From contig CAVQYC010000001.1 of NCBI GenBank assembly GCA_963717985.1, forward strand, positions 310,001 to 374,000: DNA of 64,000 nt. Reading direction: 5' to 3'. Both the position numbers and the translations under genes were made by a program. This DNA comes from BOG-1155 sp963717985 (GTDB taxonomy: Bacteria > Desulfobacterota > Syntrophorhabdia > Syntrophorhabdales > WCHB1-27). Under the pieces are notes generated by a model that was not told where the DNA came from, did not search any database, and was given only the letters and a program-made list of their open reading frames with translations. Shown here piece after piece: positions 27,706-36,878 of the stretch (its first letter is position 1; the number at the start of each line of letters is the position of its first letter).

Positions 27706-27747
27706 GGGAGGCTTCGCCACCGCCTTCCACCGGCGGCGAAGCCTCCC
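27706..27747. terminator. Hairpin between convergent degP and cobalamin operon
   Basis: GGGAGGCTTCGCCACCG (27706-27722) pairs with CGGCGGCGAAGCCTCCC (27731-27747) with one mismatch and an eight-base loop. It lies between the two convergent stops and probably serves both directions, although neither side has a T run. Confidence 0.6.
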
Positions 27748-27762
27748 GTGCCCTCACGGGAC

Positions 27763-29571
27763 TCAGGAACGTTCGCGCGGAAACGGGCCGGGCAGCATAC
27801 CCTCCCATTTCTCCTTATTCTCATAACCCCTGGGCGTTATCATCAGGTTGTTCCAGACAATCGTCTTCGAGTTCCCGATGATCACCGTAGTCTGCATATC
27901 GATCTCATCGAAGGGCATATGGGCAAGGTCGGTCACCATTACCGACTCATGCTCCCGCATCGCCGCCTTGACGACTCCCACGGGCGTCGCCGGGGTCCTG
28001 TATCTCAGGAGTATCTGCTGCGCCTTCCGGATATGGTCGCAGCGTGTCCTGGACTTCGGGTTATAGAGGACGATCACGAAATCGGCGCGGGCCGCGGCAT
28101 CGAGTCGCTCCTCGATCGTCTGCCAGGGCGTCAGCCGGTCGGAAAGGCTTATCGACGCAAAATCATGCATTAAAGGCGCACCGAGCCGCGCGGCACAGGC
28201 GTTGAGGGCTGATACACCGGGGATGACCTCGACCGTGCAGTTTCCCGAAGGGGCGCCGCCTTTCTTCAGGAGTTCAAGCACCAGTCCGGCCATGGCGTAG
28301 ATGCCCGGGTCACCGCCGCTGACCACGGAAACTGTCTTGCCTTGGGCCGACAAATCGATGGCCCACTGGCAGCGGTCGATCTCGCGGGCCATCCCCGAAG
28401 TCACGCGCTCCTTGCCCATGATCAGTCCCCCCAGGAGGTCGAGATAGGGGCCGTAACCGACGATAACGTCCGATTCCCGGATAGCGGTCAACGCCCTCGG
28501 CGTCAGGTAGTCGAGATTCCCAGGCCCGGTACCGACAATATGGATAGTACCTTTTCCGGCTTTGCGTCTTTCGTCTTTCTCCCGCGCCAACCGGTGCGTC
28601 TCTTCGGCGATGGCGATTGTCACATTGCCTATCCGCTGTTTTTGGACGATGAGCCCCCCGCCCCCGGCGCCCAGAATCGCCGCAGGCTCTGCCACGGCCC
28701 GTGCGCCCGTTGCCCTCCATGCCGCGGGAGAAGGCGTTATCCCGGCGACCAGGTTCAACTCATGAGGGGAAAAGGTGATGAGGGGCAATCCGGTCTTTTT
28801 CGCAAACCTGCAGAGCCCCGGCTCGCTCCTTTTTCTGTCGATTGTCGCGACAGCACGGACGGAGAGGAAAGAGAGCTTGTACGCAGCGAGGGTTTTTCTC
28901 ACGGCGTCCTCGATTTCATCGGCGGATGTGCCGCTGTTGCACCCTAGGCCTGCAACCAGGTTCTTCGGCCGCAGGAGAAGGACATCCCGTCGCAGAGCCT
29001 GCGCGTGCCCCTCTTTGTTCGTGACGACGATGTCCGCGTGTGCAGGGTCTTCCGTGGGAAGAAAGGCCGCAGGCGCATCCAGTGGGACATCGGAGAAGAG
29101 CAATAGCGTCTTTTGGTCCACCAGTTTCGTCCCGGTCTTTGGAAGACGCGTCCAGTCCTCGATTATGAGGTCCTCCTTTTCCGCCCAAAGGTCGAGGCTG
29201 GGGAGCCCGCTTACATCCGTTGCGGTGGTGATGACGGCGCTGCCGCCGCATAGCTGCGCGATCTCTTCTGCAAGCACGTTTGCCCCGCCCGCGTGACCGC
29301 TGAGCAGGCTGACGACATGGGTACCCAGCTCGTCCAGCAACACGACCGCCGGGTCGGCCCGTTTGTCCGTAAGGAACGGGGCGATCGCCCGCACGACGAT
29401 GCCTGCCGCCATAATGAAAACGAGTCTCCCGCCTTTTGCCCAGTTCCGCCTGACCGCGCCCGTTGAAAAGCGCTTCCTCCCGGCGCCGGGGTAGTGTCTC
29501 CCGAGGGTCTCCGCCAGTCTGCGTCCCCTTTCAGTGACATAAAAGAAGACGATGCTATTTCCGGTAGCCAT
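27763..29571 (-). CDS. cbiH: CbiG-CbiH fusion: cobalt-precorrin-5A hydrolase / cobalt-precorrin-3B C17-methyltransferase
   Basis: About 602 residues carrying two steps of the oxygen-independent corrin pathway. Residues 1-340 are CbiG: FIMAAGIVVRAIAPFLTDKR, LLSGHAGGAN and LVAGLGCNSGTSADEI; CbiG opens the delta-lactone ring and releases acetaldehyde. Residues 350-602 are CbiH: IHIVGTGPGNLDYLTPRA, VSGGDPGIYAMAG and VEVIPGVSALN, the tetrapyrrole methylase fold, which contracts the ring and methylates C17. ATG 29571 overlaps the end of cbiF by 17 bases and starts the conserved CbiG sequence. It is the last gene of the operon. Confidence 0.9.
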   Translation of the reverse strand: MATGNSIVFFYVTERGRRLAETLGRHYPGAGRKRFSTGAVRRNWAKGGRLVFIMAAGIVVRAIAPFLTDKRADPAVVLLDELGTHVVSLLSGHAGGANVLAEEIAQLCGGSAVITTATDVSGLPSLDLWAEKEDLIIEDWTRLPKTGTKLVDQKTLLLFSDVPLDAPAAFLPTEDPAHADIVVTNKEGHAQALRRDVLLLRPKNLVAGLGCNSGTSADEIEDAVRKTLAAYKLSFLSVRAVATIDRKRSEPGLCRFAKKTGLPLITFSPHELNLVAGITPSPAAWRATGARAVAEPAAILGAGGGGLIVQKQRIGNVTIAIAEETHRLAREKDERRKAGKGTIHIVGTGPGNLDYLTPRALTAIRESDVIVGYGPYLDLLGGLIMGKERVTSGMAREIDRCQWAIDLSAQGKTVSVVSGGDPGIYAMAGLVLELLKKGGAPSGNCTVEVIPGVSALNACAARLGAPLMHDFASISLSDRLTPWQTIEERLDAAARADFVIVLYNPKSRTRCDHIRKAQQILLRYRTPATPVGVVKAAMREHESVMVTDLAHMPFDEIDMQTTVIIGNSKTIVWNNLMITPRGYENKEKWEGMLPGPFPRERS

Positions 29572-30322
29572 GCGTGAACGCCTTATGGTAGAGCCTCGAC
29601 TCTTTCCCGAGGCTTTCAACCGATGCCCTGAGCGCCTCGCCCACATAGATGAGCGCCGTCTTCTCCACCCCGGCCGCCCGCGCAAGGGCGGCGATCTCTT
29701 TCAGGCTGCCTCTCACCACCTTTTGTTCAGGCCATGACGCCTTCTCGATCACCACGGCAGGGGTCTTGCCGGGATAGCCCTTGAGCAGCTTCTCCACGAC
29801 CTTTTCGATCATCCCGGCGCTCAGGAATATGACCATGGATGCCTTGTGCCGGGCCAGGCCGGCAAGCCCCTCTTTTTCCGGCACGGGGGTGCGCCCGCCA
29901 AGCCTCGTGAAGATCACGGTCTGGCTAATCTCGGGGATGGTCAGCTCCTGTCCCAGGAGGGCCGCGCCCGCCATTGCAGAGGAGACGCCGGGGATCACTT
30001 CAAAGGTGATATTCAGACTGCGGAGCCGCTCTATCTGCTCCGATATGGCGCTGTAAAAGGCGGTATCTCCCGTGTGGAGCCGCGCGACGAGCAACTTGCT
30101 TTCTGCCGCCCCTTTGATGATCCCGATGATTTCGTCCAGTGTCATATGGGCCGAATCATAGACCTCGGCCTTCAGACCCCTCAGGAGGGCCGGGTTTACG
30201 AGACTTCCCGCGTAGATGATGATGTCGGCCGCCTCCAGGATTTTCCGGCCCTTCACGGTTATCAGCTCGGGGTCGCCCGGTCCCGCTCCGACAAAGTAAA
30301 CGGTCGCCTTCTCTTCTGCCAC
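29555..30322 (-). CDS. cbiF: Cobalt-precorrin-4 C11-methyltransferase CbiF
   Basis: A 255-residue tetrapyrrole methylase that adds the C11 methyl group using S-adenosylmethionine. Family landmarks are VYFVGAGPGDPELITVKG near the N-terminus, IIIYAGSLVNPALL (the YAGSLV block is typical for CbiF/CobM), RLHTGDTAFYSA and FEVIPGVSSAMAGAALL. Length is normal. It sits four bases after cbiL and overlaps cbiG-H, consistent with translational coupling. Confidence 0.93.
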   Translation of the reverse strand: MAEEKATVYFVGAGPGDPELITVKGRKILEAADIIIYAGSLVNPALLRGLKAEVYDSAHMTLDEIIGIIKGAAESKLLVARLHTGDTAFYSAISEQIERLRSLNITFEVIPGVSSAMAGAALLGQELTIPEISQTVIFTRLGGRTPVPEKEGLAGLARHKASMVIFLSAGMIEKVVEKLLKGYPGKTPAVVIEKASWPEQKVVRGSLKEIAALARAAGVEKTALIYVGEALRASVESLGKESRLYHKAFTHGYRK

Positions 30323-30326
30323 TCTC

Positions 30327-31055
30327 TTATGCTCCTTTCGTTGTTTTCACGATCACCAGTGAAAAATAGTCGAGGTCCCGCATCTTCAGGCCGGCGAGGT
30401 CCGTGCAGACGAGCTCATCGGCCATACCCAGCCGCGATACGTAGACGGCCTGCCCCAGAAGACCGCAATCGGCCAGGGTCGCGACAATCCGGTCGAAGAC
30501 CTTATAGACCTTCATCAGCACCACTGTGTCGAATTGTTCCAGCACAACGCCTAGGCTATCCAGGCAGGATCCGGGCAGGATAGCGATCCGCTCTTCGCCG
30601 AGGGCCAGCGATATCCGCGCCCGCGAGGCGGAGGCGTTGATCGATGAGACGCCTGGGATGATCTCGATGCGCACACCGGGGCTCGCCTCGAGGAGCTTGT
30701 CATAGAGGTAAAAAAAGGTGCTGTAGAGGGCAGGGTCGCCGATAGTGATGAAGGCCACATCGACCCCCCCCTCCAGCCTGCCGAGAATAGCGGCGACGGC
30801 CTTATCCCACCTGGCGTCAAGCTCCAGGCCATTGACGGCCTTGTCGGCTTTTTTCATGGGGAAAAAGGCCTCCACGACCTCTTTGCCTTCAATGCTGACT
30901 GCCTTTCGCACAATAGAGAGGGCAAGACTCGCGCCTTCCTCCTTTCCCTTAGGCACGCAAATGACGCCCACCTGTCCCAGTATCCGCGCCGCCTTGAGGG
31001 TCAGGAGCTCGGGGTCACCCGGTCCTATGCCGATCACATAAAGGGTCCCGGCCAT
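30327..31055 (-). CDS. cbiL: Cobalt-factor II C20-methyltransferase CbiL
   Basis: A 242-residue tetrapyrrole methylase that adds the C20 methyl group to cobalt-factor II, the first SAM-dependent ring modification after cobalt insertion. Seen: LYVIGIGPGDPELLTLKAAR, the CbiL-type VICVPKGKEEGASLAL, FITIGDPALYSTFFYLYD and IEIIPGVSSINASASRA. Length matches the family. Its start is adjacent to the stop of cbiE-T with no gap. Confidence 0.93.
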   Translation of the reverse strand: MAGTLYVIGIGPGDPELLTLKAARILGQVGVICVPKGKEEGASLALSIVRKAVSIEGKEVVEAFFPMKKADKAVNGLELDARWDKAVAAILGRLEGGVDVAFITIGDPALYSTFFYLYDKLLEASPGVRIEIIPGVSSINASASRARISLALGEERIAILPGSCLDSLGVVLEQFDTVVLMKVYKVFDRIVATLADCGLLGQAVYVSRLGMADELVCTDLAGLKMRDLDYFSLVIVKTTKGA

Positions 31056-32327
31056 CTAATTTTTCTCTCCCGTTATCACAAACACCGGGTTGAGGGCTGC
31101 CATGTGCCGCTTGTCGCCTATTGATTTTGCCCTGGCCACGGAGACTTCCGATATCCGCACAGCGTAGCCTGCCTTTTCAAGCTCCCGGCAGGCGTCACGC
31201 AGTGTCTCCAGGGTTGCGGCATTAATGACGACGATCCCGCCTTCCATCCTGCGCTGCACCACGTCGACGATCTCGCAGAATTTACCGCCGCTCCCGCCTA
31301 TAAAGACCCGATCAGGCGCGGGGAGGGACGAAAGCGCCCCCGGCGCCTCTTCGCCCACTATGGTGAGGGTCGGCGGGCCGAAGAGCGCGCGGTTTTGGGT
31401 GATGAGTCCGACCTGCCCCTCATCCCTTTCGACGGCAAAGACTTGAAGCCCCGGACAGAGGCGTGCCGCTTCTATCGAGACTGCGCCCGAGCCTGCCCCT
31501 ATATCCCACAACACGCCTTTCTCGGGCAGCCTCAAGGCATGGAGCGTGACGGCCCTGACCTCATCCTTGGTAATGAGCCCCCCCGAGTGGGCCATCTCCT
31601 CTTCGCGGAGGCCGAACCTCGGGTGGGCCGCGACCCGGACCGGGGGTGGGCCCGAGGTGTTCCTGATGATCACCACATTCGGATCGCTAAACGACATGGC
31701 GGCGATTTCTTCAGGACTCCCTTCGGTAATCCGCTCATCGTCATAGCCCAGTCTCTCGCAGACGGAGAAGAGAAGGGAAGACCGGTTCGCACCGGGTGAG
31801 GTAAGGGCTGCGGCAATGGCGGCCGGGTTGTGCGCCCTGTCCGTGAGCACGGCTATGGTGCGATGGGCTGCCAGAAGTCCGGGCAGGTCCCCTAGCCCAT
31901 AGGGCAATTTCTTCCGTCTGCCCGCATCCGATTTCCCGTGCAGGCTTATCAGCAGGGCGTCGTCCCACGGTTCCTTGATGCGGGAGAATGCGAGTTGGAC
32001 GCTGGAGACGTCAGGGATGATCTCAACGGCATCCCGGCCGAACTCCATAAGGGCCCGCCTGCCTATGCCGAAGAAAAGCGGATCTCCCGACGCGAGGAGG
32101 ACGATGCGCTCTCTTCCCTGATTGAGGCTTTCGTGAATAAACGCCATGGTTTCGTCGGGGGTATCGATCTGTCTGATTCGCCCTTCTGCCTCCGGAAACT
32201 CGGCATACCCGGCGAAAATGTCGCAGAGCCGCCGGGGGCCGACTATAATTTGGGCCGACATGGCGGCCTGCCGGGCCCTCACGTCAAGGGGTCTCCCCAC
32301 GATGCCTATAATTGTCAGCTTAGCCAT
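31056..32327 (-). CDS. cbiET: CbiE-CbiT fusion: cobalt-precorrin-7 C5-methyltransferase / C15-methyltransferase (decarboxylating)
   Basis: About 423 residues. Residues 1-210 are the CbiE methylase (LTIIGIVGRPLDVRARQAAM, LLASGDPLFFGIGRRALM, VEIIPDVSSVQLAFSRI). Residues 225-420 are CbiT, a class I methyltransferase that also removes the acetate carboxyl at C12: LRLPEKGVLWDIGAGSGAVS and VFIGGSGGKFCEIVDVV. Together they correspond to aerobic CobL. ATG 32327 overlaps the cbiD stop by eight bases. Confidence 0.92.
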   Translation of the reverse strand: MAKLTIIGIVGRPLDVRARQAAMSAQIIVGPRRLCDIFAGYAEFPEAEGRIRQIDTPDETMAFIHESLNQGRERIVLLASGDPLFFGIGRRALMEFGRDAVEIIPDVSSVQLAFSRIKEPWDDALLISLHGKSDAGRRKKLPYGLGDLPGLLAAHRTIAVLTDRAHNPAAIAAALTSPGANRSSLLFSVCERLGYDDERITEGSPEEIAAMSFSDPNVVIIRNTSGPPPVRVAAHPRFGLREEEMAHSGGLITKDEVRAVTLHALRLPEKGVLWDIGAGSGAVSIEAARLCPGLQVFAVERDEGQVGLITQNRALFGPPTLTIVGEEAPGALSSLPAPDRVFIGGSGGKFCEIVDVVQRRMEGGIVVINAATLETLRDACRELEKAGYAVRISEVSVARAKSIGDKRHMAALNPVFVITGEKN

Positions 32328-33450
32328 CCTGCGCCACAACCTCCCTTTCATACGAAACGAGATAGGCCGAAACCGGAATCCCGCCGCTCATCGATTCGGC
32401 GAAGTGCTTTGCCGCGGTGCAGACACGCCGGAAGACCGGCCGGCGGGTGTCGCCCGATGCCGCGATCAGGTCGAAGATCTCCCGCGTCGTGGTAAACTCC
32501 CTGCCTTTGAGGTCGGGAAAACCCAGGTCCCCGAGGAATACCGCCGCCGTCGCCGGGTTGATCACCCCGTGGCTCACATGGGTCTGGGGTGTCGCCATGG
32601 CAATTTTCAGCATCTTTGCCCACTGCGCGCAGAGGTGAACCCTGTCGAACCCGTGCCTCGCCGCCTCAAGAAGCGCGTATTCCACGTAATCGCCCATCAT
32701 GACGTAGGTCTCCTCCGGAAGGGCGTATCGCGTCATGTGGGCCGCTTCGGAAGCTCGGCCCGCCGAGAGCACGATCTCCTTCCTGCCCATCGCGTGGGCC
32801 ACGCTCATCGATGCAGCGATCGTCGCCGTCCAAGCCTCGCTCGAAAGGGGTCTCACTATACCGGACGTACCAAGGATTGAGATGCCGCCCACGATGCCGA
32901 GGCGCGAGTTTAAGGTCCTGCCGGCAAGTGAGACGCCCAGGGGGACCGAGATTGTCACCTCAATCCCGGCGAGCAAGTCCGGCCTGCCGGTGAGCGCTTC
33001 CATGACCGCCTCACGCACCATCGTCCTTGGACCCGGATTTATTGCCGCCTCGCCGATAGCCAGGGGCAGCCCGGGGCGGGTGACGACACCGACGCCCTCG
33101 CCGCCCTTGATCACCACGCGGGGCACGTCTTTTTCCCCGGCGGCATCACCTTCCCTCCCGGAATCGCTGAAGACGACCCTCGCGATGATCTCGACCCCGT
33201 GGGTCACATCGGGGTCATCACCCGCATCCTTGATAACCGACGCGCATGCCGCGCCTCCCGCTTCCTCATGCCATGCCCTTTCGATCGTGAATCCATGCCT
33301 TGAGCCGTCGGGAAACGGGATTTCCACCGCCCTATGCGCGGAGGTGAAAACCGCTCCGGAAAGCAAAAGCAGGGTTGCCCCCTTGGCGGCTGCCGCGGCG
33401 CAGGCGCCGCTTGTATAGCCGGGCCGCAGATGTCTACTTTTCGATCCCAC
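32320..33450 (-). CDS. cbiD: Cobalt-precorrin-5B C1-methyltransferase CbiD
   Basis: A 376-residue CbiD that methylates C1 in the anaerobic route. Features are the N-terminal LRPGYTSGACAAAAAKGA, a Gly/Pro-rich central stretch with TRPGLPLAIGEAAINPGPR, then VGGISILGTSGIVRPLSSEAW. The CbiD signature and Gly-rich loops are intact. It overlaps cobO by 17 bases upstream and cbiE-T by eight downstream. Its presence is diagnostic for the oxygen-independent pathway. Confidence 0.94.
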   Translation of the reverse strand: MGSKSRHLRPGYTSGACAAAAAKGATLLLLSGAVFTSAHRAVEIPFPDGSRHGFTIERAWHEEAGGAACASVIKDAGDDPDVTHGVEIIARVVFSDSGREGDAAGEKDVPRVVIKGGEGVGVVTRPGLPLAIGEAAINPGPRTMVREAVMEALTGRPDLLAGIEVTISVPLGVSLAGRTLNSRLGIVGGISILGTSGIVRPLSSEAWTATIAASMSVAHAMGRKEIVLSAGRASEAAHMTRYALPEETYVMMGDYVEYALLEAARHGFDRVHLCAQWAKMLKIAMATPQTHVSHGVINPATAAVFLGDLGFPDLKGREFTTTREIFDLIAASGDTRRPVFRRVCTAAKHFAESMSGGIPVSAYLVSYEREVVAQDG

Positions 33451-33949
33451 GGCGGGCCTTCACCCCTTTTTCATAATAGTGCTTAATCTCACGCATTTCA
33501 GTGACCAGGTCGGCCTCCTCGATCACCGCGTCGCGGGCGTTCCTCCCGGTGAGCACCAGCTCGACGGCCACCGGCTTCCCTCTCATCAACCCGAGGACCT
33601 CTTCCACGCTGATGAGCCCCATACTGACCGCCACGTTCACCTCGTCCAGAATAACGACATCATACGAGCCGGAGCGGACCGCATCGCTGACTTCCCGCAT
33701 GCCCTCGCGGGCCCCGGCGATGTCCTCCTCGGCAGGAGTATTCCTGATCAGACCCCGCCCGTACTGCCGGTACGTGATCATGTCCCCTAATCGTGCAAGC
33801 ATCAGGTGCTCGCTGCACTGCTCTTCCTTGATGAACTGGGCTATGAACACTTTCAGCCCGGCCCCCGCCGCCCTTAGGGCAAGCCCGAGGGCGGCCGTTG
33901 TCTTTCCTTTGCCGTTGCCCGTGTACACCTGTACATAGCCTTTACGCAT
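33434..33949 (-). CDS. cobO: Cob(I)yrinic acid a,c-diamide adenosyltransferase (CobO/CobA/BtuR type)
   Basis: A 171-residue P-loop enzyme that attaches the adenosyl group to cobalt. The unusual nucleotide loop GNGKGKTTAALGLALRAAG is at residues 12-30, followed by FIAQFIKEEQCSEHLML and the Walker B-like VVILDEVNVAVSMGL. The C-terminus VTEMREIKHYYEKGVKARRG is typical for the family. Embedded in the cobalamin operon, with overlaps to cbiO (eight bases) and cbiD. Confidence 0.94.
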   Translation of the reverse strand: MRKGYVQVYTGNGKGKTTAALGLALRAAGAGLKVFIAQFIKEEQCSEHLMLARLGDMITYRQYGRGLIRNTPAEEDIAGAREGMREVSDAVRSGSYDVVILDEVNVAVSMGLISVEEVLGLMRGKPVAVELVLTGRNARDAVIEEADLVTEMREIKHYYEKGVKARRGIEK

Positions 33950-34793
33950 GAGATTCCTCCAGAAGGCGTAAGATCTCTCTTCTCGCCTCTCCTATGGTCA
34001 ACGGGACCTTTTTGAAAGGGACACGGTCTTCGTGCTTCAGCCTGTAGATCAACTCGGCGATCTGCGGCAGCCTCAGCCTCACATGCTCCATATCCTGAGG
34101 GGCTGTGAAAACCTCCTCCGGCGGACCGCTCCTGACTACCCGACCCCTGCTCAGGATGTGGATGTTATCGAGAAATAGAGGCACCAGGTCAACGCTGTGG
34201 GTCGCCATGACGATGGTGACCCGCTCCTCCTTGTTCAGCCGCACCAGGAGGCCCATCATCTTGTATTCCCCCATGGGGTCGAGCCCGGCGGTAGGCTCGT
34301 CGAGCAGCAGTATCTCATGGCCCATGGCGAGAAGCCCGGCGATACAGACGCGCTTCTTCTGCCCGAAGCTGAGCGTGTGGATGGACTTATCGAGATAGTT
34401 CCCCATGTCGACCTCGGCGAGGGCCTTCCTCACCCTGGCCGCGACCTCTTCCTTTGAGAACCCCATGTTGAGAGGGCCGAAGGCCACATCTTCCGAGACG
34501 GTGGGCGCGAAAAGCTGGTCGTCGGGGTTTTGGAAGACGAGGCCGACCTTGCGGTAGATCTCCCTCGGCGACAGCTTTCTGATATCGGTTCCATCGAGCA
34601 TGACATTGCCTTTGGACGGCTTCAGCAGCCCGTCGATGATTTTGAGAAGCGTTGTTTTCCCCGAGCCGTTGGAGCCGAGGAGACCCACAAAGTCCCCGCT
34701 TTTCACCTCTATCCTGATATCGTGCATAACGGCTGTGCCATCGGGATAGACAAAAGCATCTATGGCGACGCGGAGTCTGACTACATCCTCCAT
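33942..34793 (-). CDS. cbiO: Cobalt ECF transporter ATPase CbiO
   Basis: A 283-residue ABC ATPase driving cobalt uptake. Walker A GSNGSGKTTLL (about residue 38), Q-loop LVFQNPDDQLFAPTVSEDVA, signature LSFGQKKRV, Walker B LLLDEPTAGLD and the switch His in MATHSVDL are all present. The FAPTV block after the Q-loop is typical of energy-coupling-factor ATPases. It overlaps cbiQ by 13 bases, giving an operon order cbiN-like, Q, O. The substrate-binding subunit CbiM is not in the window. Confidence 0.93.
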   Translation of the reverse strand: MEDVVRLRVAIDAFVYPDGTAVMHDIRIEVKSGDFVGLLGSNGSGKTTLLKIIDGLLKPSKGNVMLDGTDIRKLSPREIYRKVGLVFQNPDDQLFAPTVSEDVAFGPLNMGFSKEEVAARVRKALAEVDMGNYLDKSIHTLSFGQKKRVCIAGLLAMGHEILLLDEPTAGLDPMGEYKMMGLLVRLNKEERVTIVMATHSVDLVPLFLDNIHILSRGRVVRSGPPEEVFTAPQDMEHVRLRLPQIAELIYRLKHEDRVPFKKVPLTIGEARREILRLLEESHA

Positions 34794-35533
34794 GCCACCC
34801 CCATAAGGAACACGAAGAGTGCAGACATCGCCAAATGGCCGCCTTTCAGGCGCCTTTGACCGGTGGAAGGCAGAGACCCGTCATAGCCCCGCTGGATCAT
34901 GGCTATGGCACAGGTGCCGCTGTTCTCAAAAGCCTTCAGCACAAGGGCGCCTGCGAGCACGCCGAAGGAGCTTACTCCCAGCCTGACGCTTGAGTAGCCC
35001 AGACGGTTCTTTTGCGCGTAATAGATGACGCTTGCGTCATCGAGGAGCAGGAAAATGTAGCGGTACGCAAAGATCGATATCTCTATGAAGGCTTTGGGGA
35101 CCCGAAGCCATGCAAGGGCGCCGAGGAATTCGACGAAGGGGGTTGCAAAGCCGAGCACGGCGATCACGGAGACCGCGCTGATTATCCGAAGGCCCAGGAA
35201 AAGACCGTCCATGAGCCCGTCTCTGTGGGCAGCGATCTCGATCCCCAGGACGTGCCATGTCCCGATCACCTCTTTTCCGGAGAAGAAGAGCTTGAGCACT
35301 ATCAGGACGACGACAATAAAGACCGGTTCCGAAAACCGCACCAAGAGCCTTTTCAGCGGTATATGCAGAGACGCGCAGGCCGAAAGGCAGAGCAGGGCGA
35401 CGAGGAGGGGAAAGAAAACGCCGTGGCACGTCAGCACCATGGAAAGGACGGCGGCGGCGCAGAGGAGCTTGATCCTCGCGTCGACCGCCGTGAGAGGGTG
35501 GCTCCTCTTTTCTTCCCGGAAAAAGGTGTGCAT
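34781..35533 (-). CDS. cbiQ: Cobalt ECF transporter transmembrane subunit CbiQ
   Basis: A 250-residue membrane protein with about five to six helices. It starts with the CbiQ-type LTAVDARIKLLCAAAVLSMV (DxRxK motif) and has a cytosolic coupling region ending AMIQRGYDGSLP, the RGY segment that contacts the ATPase. It couples CbiO to the substrate-capture protein. It lies three bases after the CbiN-like gene and overlaps cbiO. Confidence 0.9.
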   Translation of the reverse strand: MHTFFREEKRSHPLTAVDARIKLLCAAAVLSMVLTCHGVFFPLLVALLCLSACASLHIPLKRLLVRFSEPVFIVVVLIVLKLFFSGKEVIGTWHVLGIEIAAHRDGLMDGLFLGLRIISAVSVIAVLGFATPFVEFLGALAWLRVPKAFIEISIFAYRYIFLLLDDASVIYYAQKNRLGYSSVRLGVSSFGVLAGALVLKAFENSGTCAIAMIQRGYDGSLPSTGQRRLKGGHLAMSALFVFLMGVAWRM

Positions 35534-35536
35534 CTG

Positions 35537-35842
35537 CTAATGCCCCCGTTGTTCCATCAGTTTCCTCCAATAGTACCCGGCCACGAAGCCCCCGGCAGCA
35601 CCCGCCGCAAGAAAGAGAAAAAGAAGAAGATCTCCCTGGCCGACGTCGATGAGGGGAGGCCGTGCCTCTCTGTGGTGAACTCGAGCGATCTTTTCCACAA
35701 CCGTTTCATCTACCCCCTGCCATTTGCCCTCCCCGTGGCTTTCGGCCGCGGCAGCGCAGAGACAAGGGAGGAGAAGCACCGAAGCAATGATGCAGAAACT
35801 GACTGCCGTTATTGCCAGGCCCGTCTTTGCGTCCTTCTTGCT
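35537..35842 (-). CDS. Small membrane protein of the cobalt transporter (CbiN-like)
   Basis: About 101 residues starting at TTG 35842, chosen because GGAGG lies seven bases upstream and because the reading frame further up overlaps the CbiC gene. One N-terminal transmembrane segment or signal (about residues 8-30, ITAVSFCIIASVLLLPCLCA), a periplasmic loop (KWQGVDETVVEKIARVHH), and a C-terminal helix ending GGFVAGYYWRKLM. The loop plus GYYWR tail resembles the CbiN/PDGLE-type accessory proteins found beside CbiQ in deltaproteobacteria. Likely a CbiM/CbiQ-associated subunit for cobalt import. Confidence 0.7.
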   Translation of the reverse strand, partial: SKKDAKTGLAITAVSFCIIASVLLLPCLCAAAAESHGEGKWQGVDETVVEKIARVHHREARPPLIDVGQGDLLLFLFLAAGAAGGFVAGYYWRKLMEQRGH

Positions 35843-35879
35843 CAAGGTGCAACCTCCGTAGCTTTGAGCACCCTCATCT

Positions 35880-36872
35880 TCACACATCCTCCGCTGCCAT
35901 TTTGAGCAAGGCATTGACGATGGCGACGGCAACAGGCGTCCCGCCTTTTCTGCTCAGGTTCGTGATAAAGGGAAACTTCCGGCTGGAGAGCAGGGCCTTT
36001 GACTCGAGGGCGTTCACAAACCCGACGGGCACACCGACGACGAGGGGCGGGCAGACAGGCGGCGTTGTGTCGAAGGTTTCGATGACCTTCAGGAGCGCTG
36101 TGGGCGCGTTGCCGATAGCGATGATACCGATGTTGTGGCTGCCCTTGAGGGCACGCTCCATCCCCATCTCCGCCCTGGTCCCCCCTTGCGGCGCATGCCC
36201 GTTCGCGGTACCGGCCGATATGCCGCACGAGACGGCCCCGCCCCATCGGGCAAGGAGCCTCTTGTTGATCCCTGTCCTGACCATCTCCACATCGGTGAGG
36301 ATGTCCTTCCCGGCCCTGATCGCACCGATGCCTGCCCTCACCGCATCGGCGTGAAAGAAGAGGCTCGACGCGTACTCGAAATCCGCCGTGGCATGGATGA
36401 CCCTCTTGACGATGGGCAGGCGCTCCGCCGGCAGCATGCCGAGGTCTGCTTCCTGTGAGATGATCTCGAAGCTTCGCCTCTCTATGTCGTCCGGGGCGAT
36501 CGCGCCTGCAGAGCTGATCCTCTCGAAAGCTATGCGGGCGAGGCCTTCGTGAATGCCGAGAGGCCGGGTATAGACGAACTCGACGTCGGGATGTTTCTTC
36601 TCCCCCTCCGCGATCTTTGCGGGGATATCCTTTGTCACGTGCATGCCACCATAGAGGAAGAAGGGATGGACGATGATCTTCCGGCTGCCTTCGGCGACGC
36701 AGGCATCTATGACGGCGCCGATATCGGGCTGGGCGAACTGGAGGTAGGCCACCTTCACGCAGTGGTCGGCACAACTGGGGTGGAGCATATGGTGGAGGAG
36801 TTCAGCGATAACCTCCACGTTGTTTGCGTCTTGCTTTGGACTGCCGTGTCCCACCAGGATGATCCTTTCCAT
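35880..36872 (-). CDS. CbiX-CbiC fusion: sirohydrochlorin cobaltochelatase / cobalt-precorrin-8 methylmutase
   Basis: A 330-residue bifunctional protein. Residues 1-125 are a short-form CbiX chelatase: ILVGHGSPKQDANN with the active His of GHGS and a second His in VHPFFLYGGMHV. Residues 135-330 are CbiC: the catalytic His in VKRVIHATADFEYASSL and the Gly-rich FDTTPPVCPPLVVGVPVGFV with NLSRKGGTPVAVAI. It thus inserts cobalt at the start of the pathway and moves the C11 methyl to C12 near its end. The fusion of these non-consecutive steps is unusual. Six bases separate it from cbiA. Confidence 0.92.
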   Translation of the reverse strand: MERIILVGHGSPKQDANNVEVIAELLHHMLHPSCADHCVKVAYLQFAQPDIGAVIDACVAEGSRKIIVHPFFLYGGMHVTKDIPAKIAEGEKKHPDVEFVYTRPLGIHEGLARIAFERISSAGAIAPDDIERRSFEIISQEADLGMLPAERLPIVKRVIHATADFEYASSLFFHADAVRAGIGAIRAGKDILTDVEMVRTGINKRLLARWGGAVSCGISAGTANGHAPQGGTRAEMGMERALKGSHNIGIIAIGNAPTALLKVIETFDTTPPVCPPLVVGVPVGFVNALESKALLSSRKFPFITNLSRKGGTPVAVAIVNALLKMAAEDV

Positions 36873-36878
36873 CAGTTT